Shown in pieces: positions 35,601-47,600 of a stretch of 64,000 bases of DNA. Positions within the stretch are counted from its first letter, which is position 1; each line of letters starts with the position of its first letter. The translations under genes were made by a program, and so were the position numbers. The notes beneath the pieces were generated by a model. It had not been told where the DNA came from. It made no database searches and saw only the letters and a list, made by a program, of their open reading frames with translations. Source of the DNA: Zygaena filipendulae (lineage: Eukaryota > Arthropoda > Insecta > Lepidoptera > Zygaenidae); the NCBI GenBank assembly GCA_907165275.2, contig OU015663.1, positions 2,430,501 to 2,494,500 on the forward strand, in the 5' to 3' direction.

Positions 35601-38600
35601 CAAAACCTGTTAGAGAAAAAATATAGTTGATCGACTTTTTAAAGTCTCTTTATGGAAATTTAAGATCATTCGGTAATGAAAATGAAATGAAATTGGAAAA
35701 TGTGATAAAAGTTGCAATTTTTTTTCTTGCATTTAATGTTTGTAACGTTTTAGGTAAAGGAATTTAACGGGATACTAAGTTGGTCTCACACCTCTGTTTT
35801 AGACCAGCACGAGCATCAGAAATACTTTCGGGAGAGCTTCCTTATTGTCTTTTAAATTTTTTCCTCACAACTTTCATTAAGCTTTTGTTGTCCTTCATTC
35901 GACTGCCACATTGAACATTTTATTTTTCTGCACAATTGTGATTTAGCTCTTAACTAGGCCCTTATTCTATATGACCAACAACATTCCTTGCCTATAACGC
36001 GCGTCCCAAAAATATAATTCCAAACGCTCTAGAGTCTAGGGGTGCCAAAATATTATTATTAATATAGATACGTTGTAAATGTACTTTTTTGAGTAAAACT
36101 TCTTTGAGCACGAAGGAAAAATCATTTTAGTGGCGCGTTATCGTAACGCGACGTGTTAGGGACCGCGGTCACTTACCTCTATGGTCATAGTGAATAAGGG
36201 CCATGGGCTATGTTAGCTTAACCTTTAAAATGAAAGTTCAGTGCGGTCGTTCACCTCAACTAATACCTAAACAGCACGATTGCATGTTTATTATTCTAAC
36301 TCTATGTCTTTCTATTTTTACTTGCATTTTTTTTGTTGTTCTGGACGAAAAATCTTCTCATATTTACTTACTCTCTATGGAAATATCTTGAAATTCTCGA
36401 CCTCCGCTCTATACGTTGTTTGATTTAGGGCCGATTTTCCAATCGACAGATTAACAGTTAGCAACTGTAATATGTGACTACTTTTGACAGTAATTTTAAT
36501 CTTATTGCAATAGTTACAAGGTTCCAAGACTGGCCAAAGACAAGTGTTTACGTATTACTTCTGCTGATTGTAAAAGTGGAACGAGCAATGCGAACATTTT
36601 GTCACACTTAACGCATGATAGATGATAATGTTCCAGTTTCAGGAAAGCAGTAGTTGCACAGATTTTTTACTTGATGTTTACCTGATGTTTTTCTGTCGAT
36701 TTGAAAATGGAATTTTTAACCGTCGGATAAACCCCCTTAGCCAAGTTGACGATCTATAATCGTTAACGCATAGAAAACTAAGTAACGAATCGTGGTCACG
36801 TGAAATCGTCCAATCAAAAGTAGTTTTGCGTAACATGACACGTGACATGACGATTCGTTCCTTAAGTTTTCTATATGTTAACAGTTATTTTTTATTTATT
36901 TATTTATTTAAAAATACTTTACAACTATCTTTACAGTTAGGACTAATGCGATAGTGTAGCAAAATATGTTAAATATATAATATTTTTATGTATACTATTT
37001 ACTATTTTCTATTTTACCATTTTCCAACTTAGGAACCATAACACAATTCAAATAATGCAATTTTTGAGAATTCATTATAAGAACAACAGAAAATAGATTA
37101 TAGATTGTCAACTTGGCTAAGGGGGCAAGGGCTGCCTTACGACATTGGCGATATGGGACTGTCCGCATTTACACGGTGTCGTCGGTGCGTAGAATCGGAA
37201 GCGGTCCGCAGCTCGGCGGGCGACGAGCGCGCCAGCGAGGGCAACAGCGACGGCGACGTCAATGCCGACGCCGCGGTGTCCGGGGCGTCCGTCTCCAGCT
37301 CGCCGCCCAACGATGTTAAGGTATACAACCTTATATACTATAGCCGGGTTAGAGCCTTTTATAGGCTGTAAAAAATTAATTATATTCTGAACTAAATATG
37401 TATTTCTTATAAAAAACATTGATGCGATAATATAGTATTTTATTTATTTATTTATTTATTTATTTGCAAGAATATGGTAGGTACATAGTTGGTGTTATTC
37501 TAAGATTGATTCAGCATATTCTGCCGTTGCCGGCAGATGTCAACTTTAACATAAAATTACAAAATTATAAAATTATAAAATTATTTTAAACAATTAATAA
37601 CATACATAAAGCCGAATACAGAACCTCCTCCTTTTTGGAAGTCGGTCAAAAATTAATATAAAAAGCCAATAATCAAATGTAAATGTCAATACTGCAATAA
37701 TATTATAATACCTAATAACAAAATTATTCGGAATAGTTGATGTCAAATAAAAATAGTTGATGTCAAATAATTAAATACGGTAAACGCTAATTTTTGACGG
37801 CGAACTCACAGTAAGTATTTGCAACATAATGTAAAAGTTTAAAACCGACAAAGGTTTTGCAATATTTGTTTAAGTGTTTGGGAATTGACGCTGGGAAACA
37901 GCTAGTCATCAATAAATGGAAGGCGATTAAAAACTTCGGATCGTTCCCAATGGTCCCCGTAAAAAAGCATAATACAAAAACGTAATAAAAATTTAAATAA
38001 ATAGTTTTTTTTTTTTTTTTATAATAAAATGTTCGGCTTGTAGAACATAATGTCCGGCTTTAAAAAGCTATGATTAGCTAGTAAAAAGTATATGTCCGGC
38101 TTTTAGGGCAAAATCTGACCAAATTAAGCGGCTAGTCTGGCTTTTGTGTTTTTAGACCTGGCAACCCTACGCCCGCCCGCAGTAGGAGTGGGGAGTTGCA
38201 TCGGTTCGCTTGTACAGTGTCGCGGTGTCGCTTTAAACGCTTATTGGACATAGATAAGCAATAGTGTGTTAACCCACATTGGAGAAATTTTGAATAAATT
38301 GTGTTTTAAAATCATATCGTCATTTTGTTTCAGGATTTTTTTATGTTTAAATGTTTTTTTGGTATTTAAACAATGCAATAAGGTAAACAAATAATTAATC
38401 GACGCTCTATAATTCTCAATAAAGCGTTTTGAATCAATAACTTAATATTGTGGGTTAACACGTTATTGCTTATCTGCGTCCTATTGCACTTTACAATTTG
38501 TCAGACACCAATCTAGGAAATCGGAAGGTGTAATCGAAGTTAGAACAGTTGGTTCCAATTTAGGATCAGTGTGTGAAAGAGAGAGCGAGAGATTGATCAC

Positions 38601-41600
38601 ACTACAATAAAATGTACCCTAGAGTAGTCGATTTAGAGTACAATTTTGTGTAGTGTGATCACTGCGCTCTCTCTCTCTCACACACTGATCCTAAATTGTA
38701 TCCGATTTAGATTCCCTAAATTGGAAGTAGTGTAATAAGTCCATTAGTAAGTTGTCGTACGTCCACGCAGGAGGACAAGCGCTCGCGGCTCTTCCGCAGC
38801 GCGACCAGCGGCGGCAGCCTCACGCCCGGCTCGGGGGTGGGCCTGCGCAAGAAGAACTCGCTGGCGGGCGCCGCGGGGGCCGGGGCCGGGGCCGCCGCGG
38901 GCATGGCAGGGGGCGGGGGGGCGGACAGGCCCCTCTCCGCGCACGAGCTACCCGCGCTGAGTCCCACCACTCTCGAGGTACGCATCTGCTACGTGCCCAC
39001 TATACTACTACAGGTTTAAAGAAGAATTTATTCAGTCTCAATAAAGATAAAAATCGCTTACTTGAGAATTTTTAAAATCTAAAACCTTAGCCGTACTGTA
39101 TCTCGTTGAGGCATTATTTTTTTCGCTTATTGGGCGGACAATTGCCCATATTTTCGTAAAGCTTTGGCAAACATTCTATCTCTTATCGGCAAACTAGCTT
39201 CTAAGTTCTCTATTGTTTGCCGATGGTATTACGCCTACGTAATGGGATCGCCTAACTGTACGTTCTTACATGTTCTGAGCTTTGTAAATGTGAGCAATAA
39301 TAGTACATTGTTATCCTAGGGTTGAAAGTAACTTATTTAGTCCCGAAACGGGGTTTGGCGCCCGAGCGTAGCGAGGGTGCCAATAGATCGAGGGACTAAA
39401 TAAGTCTTTCTCCCGAGGATAACACTGTGCTTTTCATTACGAATGCAAGGAAAGTCAAAATAAAAATAGGAATTAGCCAAAGAAAAAAATGAGCGAATTT
39501 TATTTTACATAAATCAACCATTAGGTGTGCTACTGGCCAGTAAGTATGCCCCCTATGACATAAAAAAAAACTTGAGTTTCTGCAGTATCCAGCTGTCAGT
39601 TGAAAGCGATTCTCCCTAGGGCTGAAAAGGGTTACTTTCAACCCGCTTCTCAGGCAACTTCAGACCTACTTTCCGAGTATGAGTAATGAAAAGTAAATTA
39701 TTTGATTTCATTTCATTACGAGACGTCGCGTCGTTAAATTATAGCGATAGACATAAAAAATAATGAGAAGTTTACAAAATGTAAGTCCACAATTGGACAC
39801 TTTAAAAGTAGGAGCGCCATTTTGTATCAACATTTTTTATGTTCAATATTTAGTTACATATTTAAGCAATGTAATAAGGTAAACACATAATTAAAAAACG
39901 TTCCCTAACTCTCAATAAATCATTCCGAATCAATAACTTAATTTTGTGGGTTACCATGTTATTGCTTATCTGCGTCCAATTGGCAGTAGGTAAGTGATGT
40001 GTAAAAGTACAGTTAATTAGTTTTAAAGTGCTGTGCTGTGATAAGTAGAAGCCTCACCTGAGTGAGTTGTGTTCGTGTGCTGCGTGTGTCGCAGCCGCGG
40101 CGCTCGGCGACGATGGCGGAGCAGGTGGCGCGGCTGGTGGGCGAGGAGGGCGCGCCGCCCGAGTGCGTGGCGCTGCTGTGCGGCGCGGCGGGCGCGTCGG
40201 GCGCGGCGGGCGCGGCGGGCGCGGCGCTGCGCGCGCTGGCCGTGCCCGCGGTGCTCGCGCCGCCGCACGCGCCGCCCGACGCGCGCCCGCTGCTGCACGC
40301 GCTGTACGCGCGCACCGCCAAACAGTCAGTACCTACCTAGTACCTACTCACTATACTGTATACAGGGTGTACTTTTCTGGTGGGCGCGGCTGTGGACGAC
40401 CAAATACGAAACGACGGGGAATAAGTAAATCTCAAAGGACTCTCGAAACTGATTTTGATGAAAATTCAAAATTTGTACACAGATTTTGTTTAAAACAATT
40501 TGATTTAGAAAAATACCATTTCTTTAATACCTTACGCATGGCAAACTAACGGAAATGTCTAGTTTCTAAGAAAAAACTATATTATTTTCAACAGTTTACT
40601 ATTATTATTTATAACTATTATGTCAGAAAATAGTGATTACTGTTTCGTGTCATAATGTTTGATCTGGCACGCTATTAGGTGTAGGTCATGTGGTTTTGGT
40701 AAAATGTAAAAAAAAAAACGCTTTATCATATTTTGACTGAATTCAAAGTAATTTAAGTACCTAGTTGAATAAATAGCTTGAGATTTGAATTAACGTGTGT
40801 TGCGGGTGTGCGCGCGCGCAGGGGCTCCCGGCGCGGCGCGGTGCGCGTGGCGGTGTGCGGCGGGGACGCGGTGGCGGCGGCGGCGCTGCGCGCGCACGCC
40901 GAGCTGGCCGCGCGCCGCCCGCACGACGCGCCGCCCGTGCGCTTCTACGTCATACCCATCGGTCGGTAGCACCTCAGTAGCACTGAGCACTGAGCACTGC
41001 ACTGGGCCCTTATTCAGTACTAGCTGACCCCCGCGGTAATTTCGGAGTACCCGCAGAAATTGTAGAAAAAGTACCCTATCACTCTGGATCAATGTAGCTC
41101 CCTATAAGTGAAAGAATTTTTTAAAATCGGTTTAGTAGATCTAGAGATAAATGTTCCCCCATGGTTTTACCCGCGGGGAATTCGGAGTTCCCGTAGGGAT
41201 TCCGGAATAAAAAGTACTCTTTGACACTCAGGGTCACTGCAGCTTCCTATAAGTGAAAGAATTTTCAAAATCGGTTCAGTAGATCCAGAGATTACCCCCC
41301 TACAACGTCACAAACTCACAAACTTTTGCTCTTTATAATATTAGTATAGATGATCAACAACATTCTTTTCCTGATAACGCGCGTCCCAAAAACACAATCC
41401 CAAACGCTCCAGATGAAAAAATATTAGATATTTATATTCTTTATGACAAAAGAAACTTTGTAAATGTATTTTTTTTTAAAGTAAAACGTCTTTGAATATG
41501 AGGGAAAAGCAATTTAAGTGGCGCCTTATCTTAACACGACGCGTTATGGCCATAGTGAATAAGGGCCCTGAAATATACTTATTTATGCAAGAACTACCAT

Positions 41601-44600
41601 GTCATTAAACTAGTAAAACTCGAATGATTTGACACGAGATTTGATTTTTGTTTGTTTGTTACGATATAACTCAAAACTACTGAACCGACTTTAAAAATTC
41701 TTTCACTATTAGAAAGCTACATTATCCCCGAGTAACATACGCTATATTGTAATTCGGAATACCCGCGGGAACTCTGAAATTATCGCGGGTGAAACGGCGT
41801 GGGACAGCTAGTAATATTATAAAGAGGAAAGATTTTATTTTTGTTTGTTTGTTTCTTGCGATTTAACTAAAAAACCACTGGACCGATTTCAAAAATTCTT
41901 TCACCATTAGAAAGCTACACTATCCTCGAGTAACACAGGCTATATTGTAATCAAGATTCCCTCGGGACAGCTAGTATATAATAGTTTCAATACGAGAATC
42001 CCACTGCGTCTATAGTAACTAGTAAGTAACGGCGGCGGCTGTTTGTAACGCCGTGCCGCGTGCACTCGGCAGGGCCGAGCGCGGTGTGCCGGCACCTGGG
42101 CGCGCTGGACGCGGCGTACGCGGCTCTGTTCGCCGGCGACGCGTGGCCCGCGCTGTGCGAGCGCGCCGCCGACGGCTCCGCCGCCGACCTCGCCGACATG
42201 ACCGGCAGGATCGCCAGGTGGGACTTGCCACTGTTCAAACTGTAGGCTATTTGACGACCCGATTGGCGCAGAGGTCACCATGCCTGCCCGCTAATCAAGG
42301 GGTTCCGGGTTCGATTCGCGGCGGGGGTGGACTTTGTGGGATGAACACAGGGTTCGATTTTCCAGTCTGGGTGTGTTTATCTATAGTATGATATATAAGT
42401 AATTCTATGTAGTATATACCACGTTTGCTTGGTTTCCACGACACAAGCTAATAATAGCTTAGTGTGGGATCAAGTAGATCTGTGTGTTGTGATGTGGATT
42501 ATTATTATTATTATTTGACTATTTTTCTTATTTCTATTTAGTCTGTCGGTTAGATAGTGGAAAAAATAATAGACACGTATAGTTTGCTTTTTCAATATAA
42601 TGAAAATATAAGTATACTTGCATAAAGCGCATTTAAAGTGGTAATTCCGGAGTTCCCGCCGGAATTCCGGGATAAGAAAGTTTATCGCAAACCTCAGTTC
42701 GCGATAAACTTTGTCACTTAAATCGACAACGGATTTTCACGGTTTTCACCAATAGATAGACTGATCCCAAGGGGAGTTTTATAAGTATGGTTTATCCTGG
42801 TATTCCCATGGGAACTCTGAAATTACCGCGGGTGGGCCCGCGCGGAACAGCTATTTTACATAAATCTATTTTATCCTTAATCGTTGATATATTATGATCA
42901 ATGCGAAAGTAACTCTGTTAGAGCTTATCTAAACTAAAATGACACGCCCCACTACTCAATAAGCAGATTTAGATGTGCGAAGCCATGTATTGATAATATC
43001 TCTAAATAGTGTGAGTGCGGCGACACTATGCGGCAACTGAGGACGAATGGCAAGACCAGGTTTATGTGTGTCGTATCGATACTTTAACGGTTGCGCGTGT
43101 GCGTATGCCCGATGGAGGGACGCGTCATTTTAGCTTAGTAAGCTCTACCTATTAACGCCTTAAATGGGCATGTTGACTAACTTTTATTTTTTAGTCCGTC
43201 TTGTATGTAGATTATTAAAAAATATTGGACACGTATTTTTTCTTTTTTTACCTAATAAAAAAATAACGGCGATATATTGAGTTGAAATTGCGCGTGACGT
43301 CACTATTCTGACTGTGTGGCGGTTTTAGCGGTTAGTGACGTCACGACCCCCTCACCCTAAACTTTAATGCGCTTTATCTCTGTATATTTTAATTTATTTA
43401 AAAAAGCAAAAAATACGTGTCTATTGTTTTTTTTTATTTTCTAACTGACGGACTAATAAGAGTTTTGATTTTCAAAAGTAGTCCACATCCCCATTGTTCC
43501 ATACAAACTTTTCAACCCCTTTTCATCCCCTTAGAGGTTCAAAAATCCTTTCTTATCGGATGCCTACGTCATACAAAGAACACACCCCCCAAGTTTCAGG
43601 TGTCTACGATCAGCGGTTTAGGCTGTGCGTTGATCCATCAGTCATTCAGGACAAAGGGTTCACGATGGGTGATAGTGTTACGATTGTTTGCGTTGATGCG
43701 TGTTGTGCCGTGTCGTGTGCCAGGTACCTGAACAGCACCGGTCCCGTGAACCACGTGCCCATCGGCGAGGCGATGGTCGCGTACCGCGAGCGCTCCGGCG
43801 ACGAGGACGCCAGCCAGACGTTCGTGCCGTTCATCGCGGTACGTAGCCCGCGCCGAGCGACTCGTGCACTAACCAGTAGCCCGATTCTCGTAAATTGAAA
43901 CGATCGAAAAATCGTTGTAGTTCTGAAATCGTCCTATCGAAAAACGTTTCAAATTTCCTATTCCCGTACCATTTCGATAGGATAGATACACAATAGGATT
44001 GGAGCTCGGCGAGTTCTAAACGTTTTCGTAACTATTGACTTTTTTAAACGTTTATTGCGGCTCTGTGAGTACCTCAGATTAATTAGACATATGCTCCCCA
44101 GTCGCAAATTTTGACGTCTAATCGTTCCGAATCTATCGAGCAAATACGTCAAAAATTTGCAGAATATCGAAAGCGAAAAGTTCAAATTCGATTTACGTTC
44201 GACTTTCATACGCGAATACGAATTTACGCTAAAACGATTCGTCAATCGGACTTCGATAGGATCGTTTCTACTTTAAGAAAATTTTTGTTACGAGAATAGC
44301 AAAACCCGTTTTGAGAGCTGAATCGCAGCGATATCGCTCAGATTTTATTACGAAAATTAGGCCACAGAGACGCAATGTACGCGGTACGCGGACAGGCGTA
44401 CGGTTGCCACTTTTTTTTTGGAGAAAATATAGTATTTTACCGAAAAAGATGCAAAAATATAGTACTTTTGCTAAATACGCGGAAAAAAATAGTACATATT
44501 TATTTTTAATCATTTTATGTAGTATCCGGCGGCATTCATCTACAAATTATTATTGCTAGTTTGACAGTTGACGTTTTGTGGCCGCGTATGCGTTTCGTTC

Positions 44601-47600
44601 TGTGACCTAAGTTAATGAATATTTACTTGCGTCACGAATAGCTATAAAATTATAAAGTCTATCAAAGCAGTATTGTTTGATTGTTGGTAACGAAATTTTA
44701 ACTTTACACATTTCTACCGTAAGGTCGTAATTTCTGTAACGCGATCACGATGTCTTTTGAATGAACATCGAAATTTTTCGTCCTTACGGCCTTCGACTTA
44801 AGGTCATTATATCTTTAGCGCGATAAAAATATAGTATTTGTCGTACTTTATTATTATTATATAATATATAGTACAATTGACTGAAATATATTAGGTACGA
44901 TACGTATCGTGGGCGAACGCTCGTAACCTCCCAAGCCTGCACACAGGAAGTAATAGGTACATGTGAATCATATAGAATATAGCATCTCCTTACAGGGTGA
45001 TTTTGTTAAATTTAAATATAACACATTTTAATGACCAAATCTACTTTTGCTTTTTGAACAAATTCTATTGTACTATAACAGGGATGTTGATGATATTGTT
45101 GTTTTAGGAGAGATATTACTTTAAAAAATGTTTGGAATTTTACGTAAATGGTGGCGCTATCAACAGGTCCATTTGAAAAAAAGTAGATATTGCTATATTT
45201 ACTTCTATACAATTCATAATAACTAGAGAGATACTGTAGGCAAAACTTTGTTGCCATTCCAAATGTGTAAAATAAACTGACTGCGTTTGGAATGGTGTGT
45301 AATGATATTCCAAACTTGCGTCACGAATAGCTATAAAATTATAAAGTCTATCAAAGCAGTATTATTTGCATTTGTTGGTAACGAAATTTTAACTTTACAC
45401 ATTTGTACCGTAAGGTCGTAATTTCTGTAACGCGATCACGATGTCTTTTAAATGAACATCGAAATTTTTGTAACGCAATTTCGTCCTTACGGCCTTTGAC
45501 GGTCATTATATCTTTAACGCAATTTAACGCGATTACGATGTATTTTAAATTAGCATCGAATTTTTTTGTAACGCAACATCGACCTTACGCCATTCGACTC
45601 AAGGTCGCGATTACTGTAACTCGATTGCGATGTTTTGTCGAACGTGGTGACGTCACGCGTGCAGGAGGTGCGCGTGGGCTGCACCGAGGGCGGCGTGTCC
45701 TCGATGGAGGCGGAGGAGGGCGGCTCGCCCCCCGCGCGGCCCTCCCCGCCGGCGACGCCCGCGCCCGCGGAGCCGCCGCCCGCGCCCGCGCCCGAGCCGC
45801 TCGAGCTGCAGCTGGACTACTGGCTGGTGAGGATAACAGCTGTTGTAACTTTTCGACGCCCTAGCTGCCCTCCGCGGTTAAATAACCGCGGTAATCTCTG
45901 AGTACCCGCGGAAAATCCAGGATAGACGATACCTATTTTTAAAGTATCTATTTTTACTGTTTCTTATTTTGTACCTTTTATGTGGGGACCAATAAACTCA
46001 TTTCTTCTTTTATTTATTTATTTAAAGAACTTTATTGCACATTTATGTACAAAAGGCGGACTTAATGCCTAAGGCATTCTCTACTAGTCAACCTTTTGGC
46101 TAGGGGATAGTTTAGTGGCATTACACAGAACCGGAATATATAAAATATATACATAAAGTTAATATAAATAATATTACCATGTATACAGTAAATAAATTAA
46201 ATAAAAGCAGATACATACATAATATACTAAATACATACAACATATATATACATACAATTCTTCTTCTTCTTCTATAAACTTACACTCAATCTATTGGTGA
46301 AAACCGCATGAAAATCCGTTCAGTAGTTTTTGAGTTTATCGCGAACAGACCGTGAGAAGCGGTGTAGAATTTTGTTTTATAATACACTAGCTGTTCTCCG
46401 CGGTTCCACCTACGGTAATTTCGGAGTTCCCGCGGGAATTTCAGGATAAAATATAGATATAAACATTCCTCATGAATCACTCTATCTATTGGTGAAAACC
46501 GCATGAAAATCCGTTGCGTATAGTCAGTATTTGTGGTATAGTTTTAAAGATCTAAGCATACATAGGGACAAACAGACAGCGGGAAGCTGTTTGTTTTATA
46601 CTATGTAGCGATAAGTCTGTTGAAGGAAGGAAGTATGTTGGAGGGACTTAAAAGGAATCCTTTGTGTAGTAATTAATTCGTCTTTAGCTTTTGCTGTTCT
46701 TACATAATATCCTTTTGGGCGTTTCAAAATTGTTCTTTTTTTATTTTTTTAAGGCCCTTTTTAAAATTTCCTCCGTGCCCCAGGTGCCGGGCCGGCAGCC
46801 GGAGGGCGCGGACGGCAAGGTGACGGTGAAGGCGTCGTTCCGAGCGCTGCACGTGACGCGCCAGAACGCGCACCTGTGCGTCACGTACCTCACCAAGGAG
46901 AAGAAGCAGAAGAGTGAGTGTCGTTTATATGTGATGGGGGAACTTGTTTGTGCGCCACCGTTAGAGTAAAAATATAAAAGTTTTCAAAGTCTCGTAGTCA
47001 TCACACCACGCGCCACATGATATAAAAATCATGGTACGGTACAAAAGATTTCATTCGAAAAGAAATCGAAGATTGGGTGTACATAAATATATACAATTTT
47101 TTAATGATGATTTGACTTTAGGTGCAAGAAAATTTATATTAAACTTTCTATCAAAACTTTGAACAATAAGTGTCAAATACTTTTTTATATCATGTGGCAA
47201 AATGTAAATATACATTGCCATTGTCATTGCAAAAAAAGCTTAGTTAGTAAATTAAGAGTTACGAGTAGGCGTAACTTTTTTTTCACTTTTTTATCTAATT
47301 ACAAAATATAGTCCGAATATACTAAATTCGGTTTCTGCGGCCATGCTATTGTGACGCTAACGACGAAGTGTAACGTGTGTCGTGGACCGCACTCCCCGCT
47401 CCCCAGTAATGCGGCTGGGCAAGAAGAAGGAGAAGGCCGGCGAGGCGGAGGTGGGGCGCGCGACCACCGTGGACGGCGTGGCGCGGCTGATATGCTCGGC
47501 GAAGGGCTCCCACAACGTGCCGCTCAAAGGTATTAATACCTAGCACACACGCACACTAACACATACACACATAAACAAACAAACAAACACACACACTCAC

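Larger units (their letters stand above)
37321..38770 (+). other. PACS intron I
   Basis: Holds an ATTT tandem run (37440-37464), a TTTTTGGAAGTCGG repeat tail (37632), a MITE (38246-38481) and a fold-back element (38554-38702). Confidence 0.65.
38978..40094 (+). other. PACS intron J
   Basis: Contains the inverted relative of the 22534 repeat (39322-39712) and the second MITE of the 38246 family (39795-39977). Confidence 0.65.
40962..42072 (+). other. PACS intron L
   Basis: Almost entirely mobile DNA: a MITE copy (41004-41568) split by a Helitron-like element (41020-41350), then two head-to-tail Helitron-like units (about 41625-41811 and 41812-41974). Confidence 0.75.
42218..43723 (+). other. 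PACS intron M
   Basis: Holds a nearly complete SINE 37 bp after the donor (42254-42516), a Helitron-like remnant at about 42640-42850, and TGACGTCA MITE copy 3 (43163-43495). Acceptor TCGTGTGCCAG. Confidence 0.7.
43839..45664 (+). other. PACS intron N
   Basis: Contains an element with GGTTGCCAC end from about 44395, related in inverted orientation to 55090-55290, and a 692-bp-spaced direct repeat (44626 and 45318) followed by short periodic repeats up to exon O. Confidence 0.65.

Noticed and set aside
40013..40549. Several overlapping frames on both strands across 40.0-40.5 kb
   Set aside because: High GC removes stops in all frames; only the frame in phase with neighbouring exons and matching PACS is real.
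42254..42340. tRNA gene
   Set aside because: A- and B-box-like words are present, but the sequence continues into a SINE body and ATT tail and does not fold as a tRNA.
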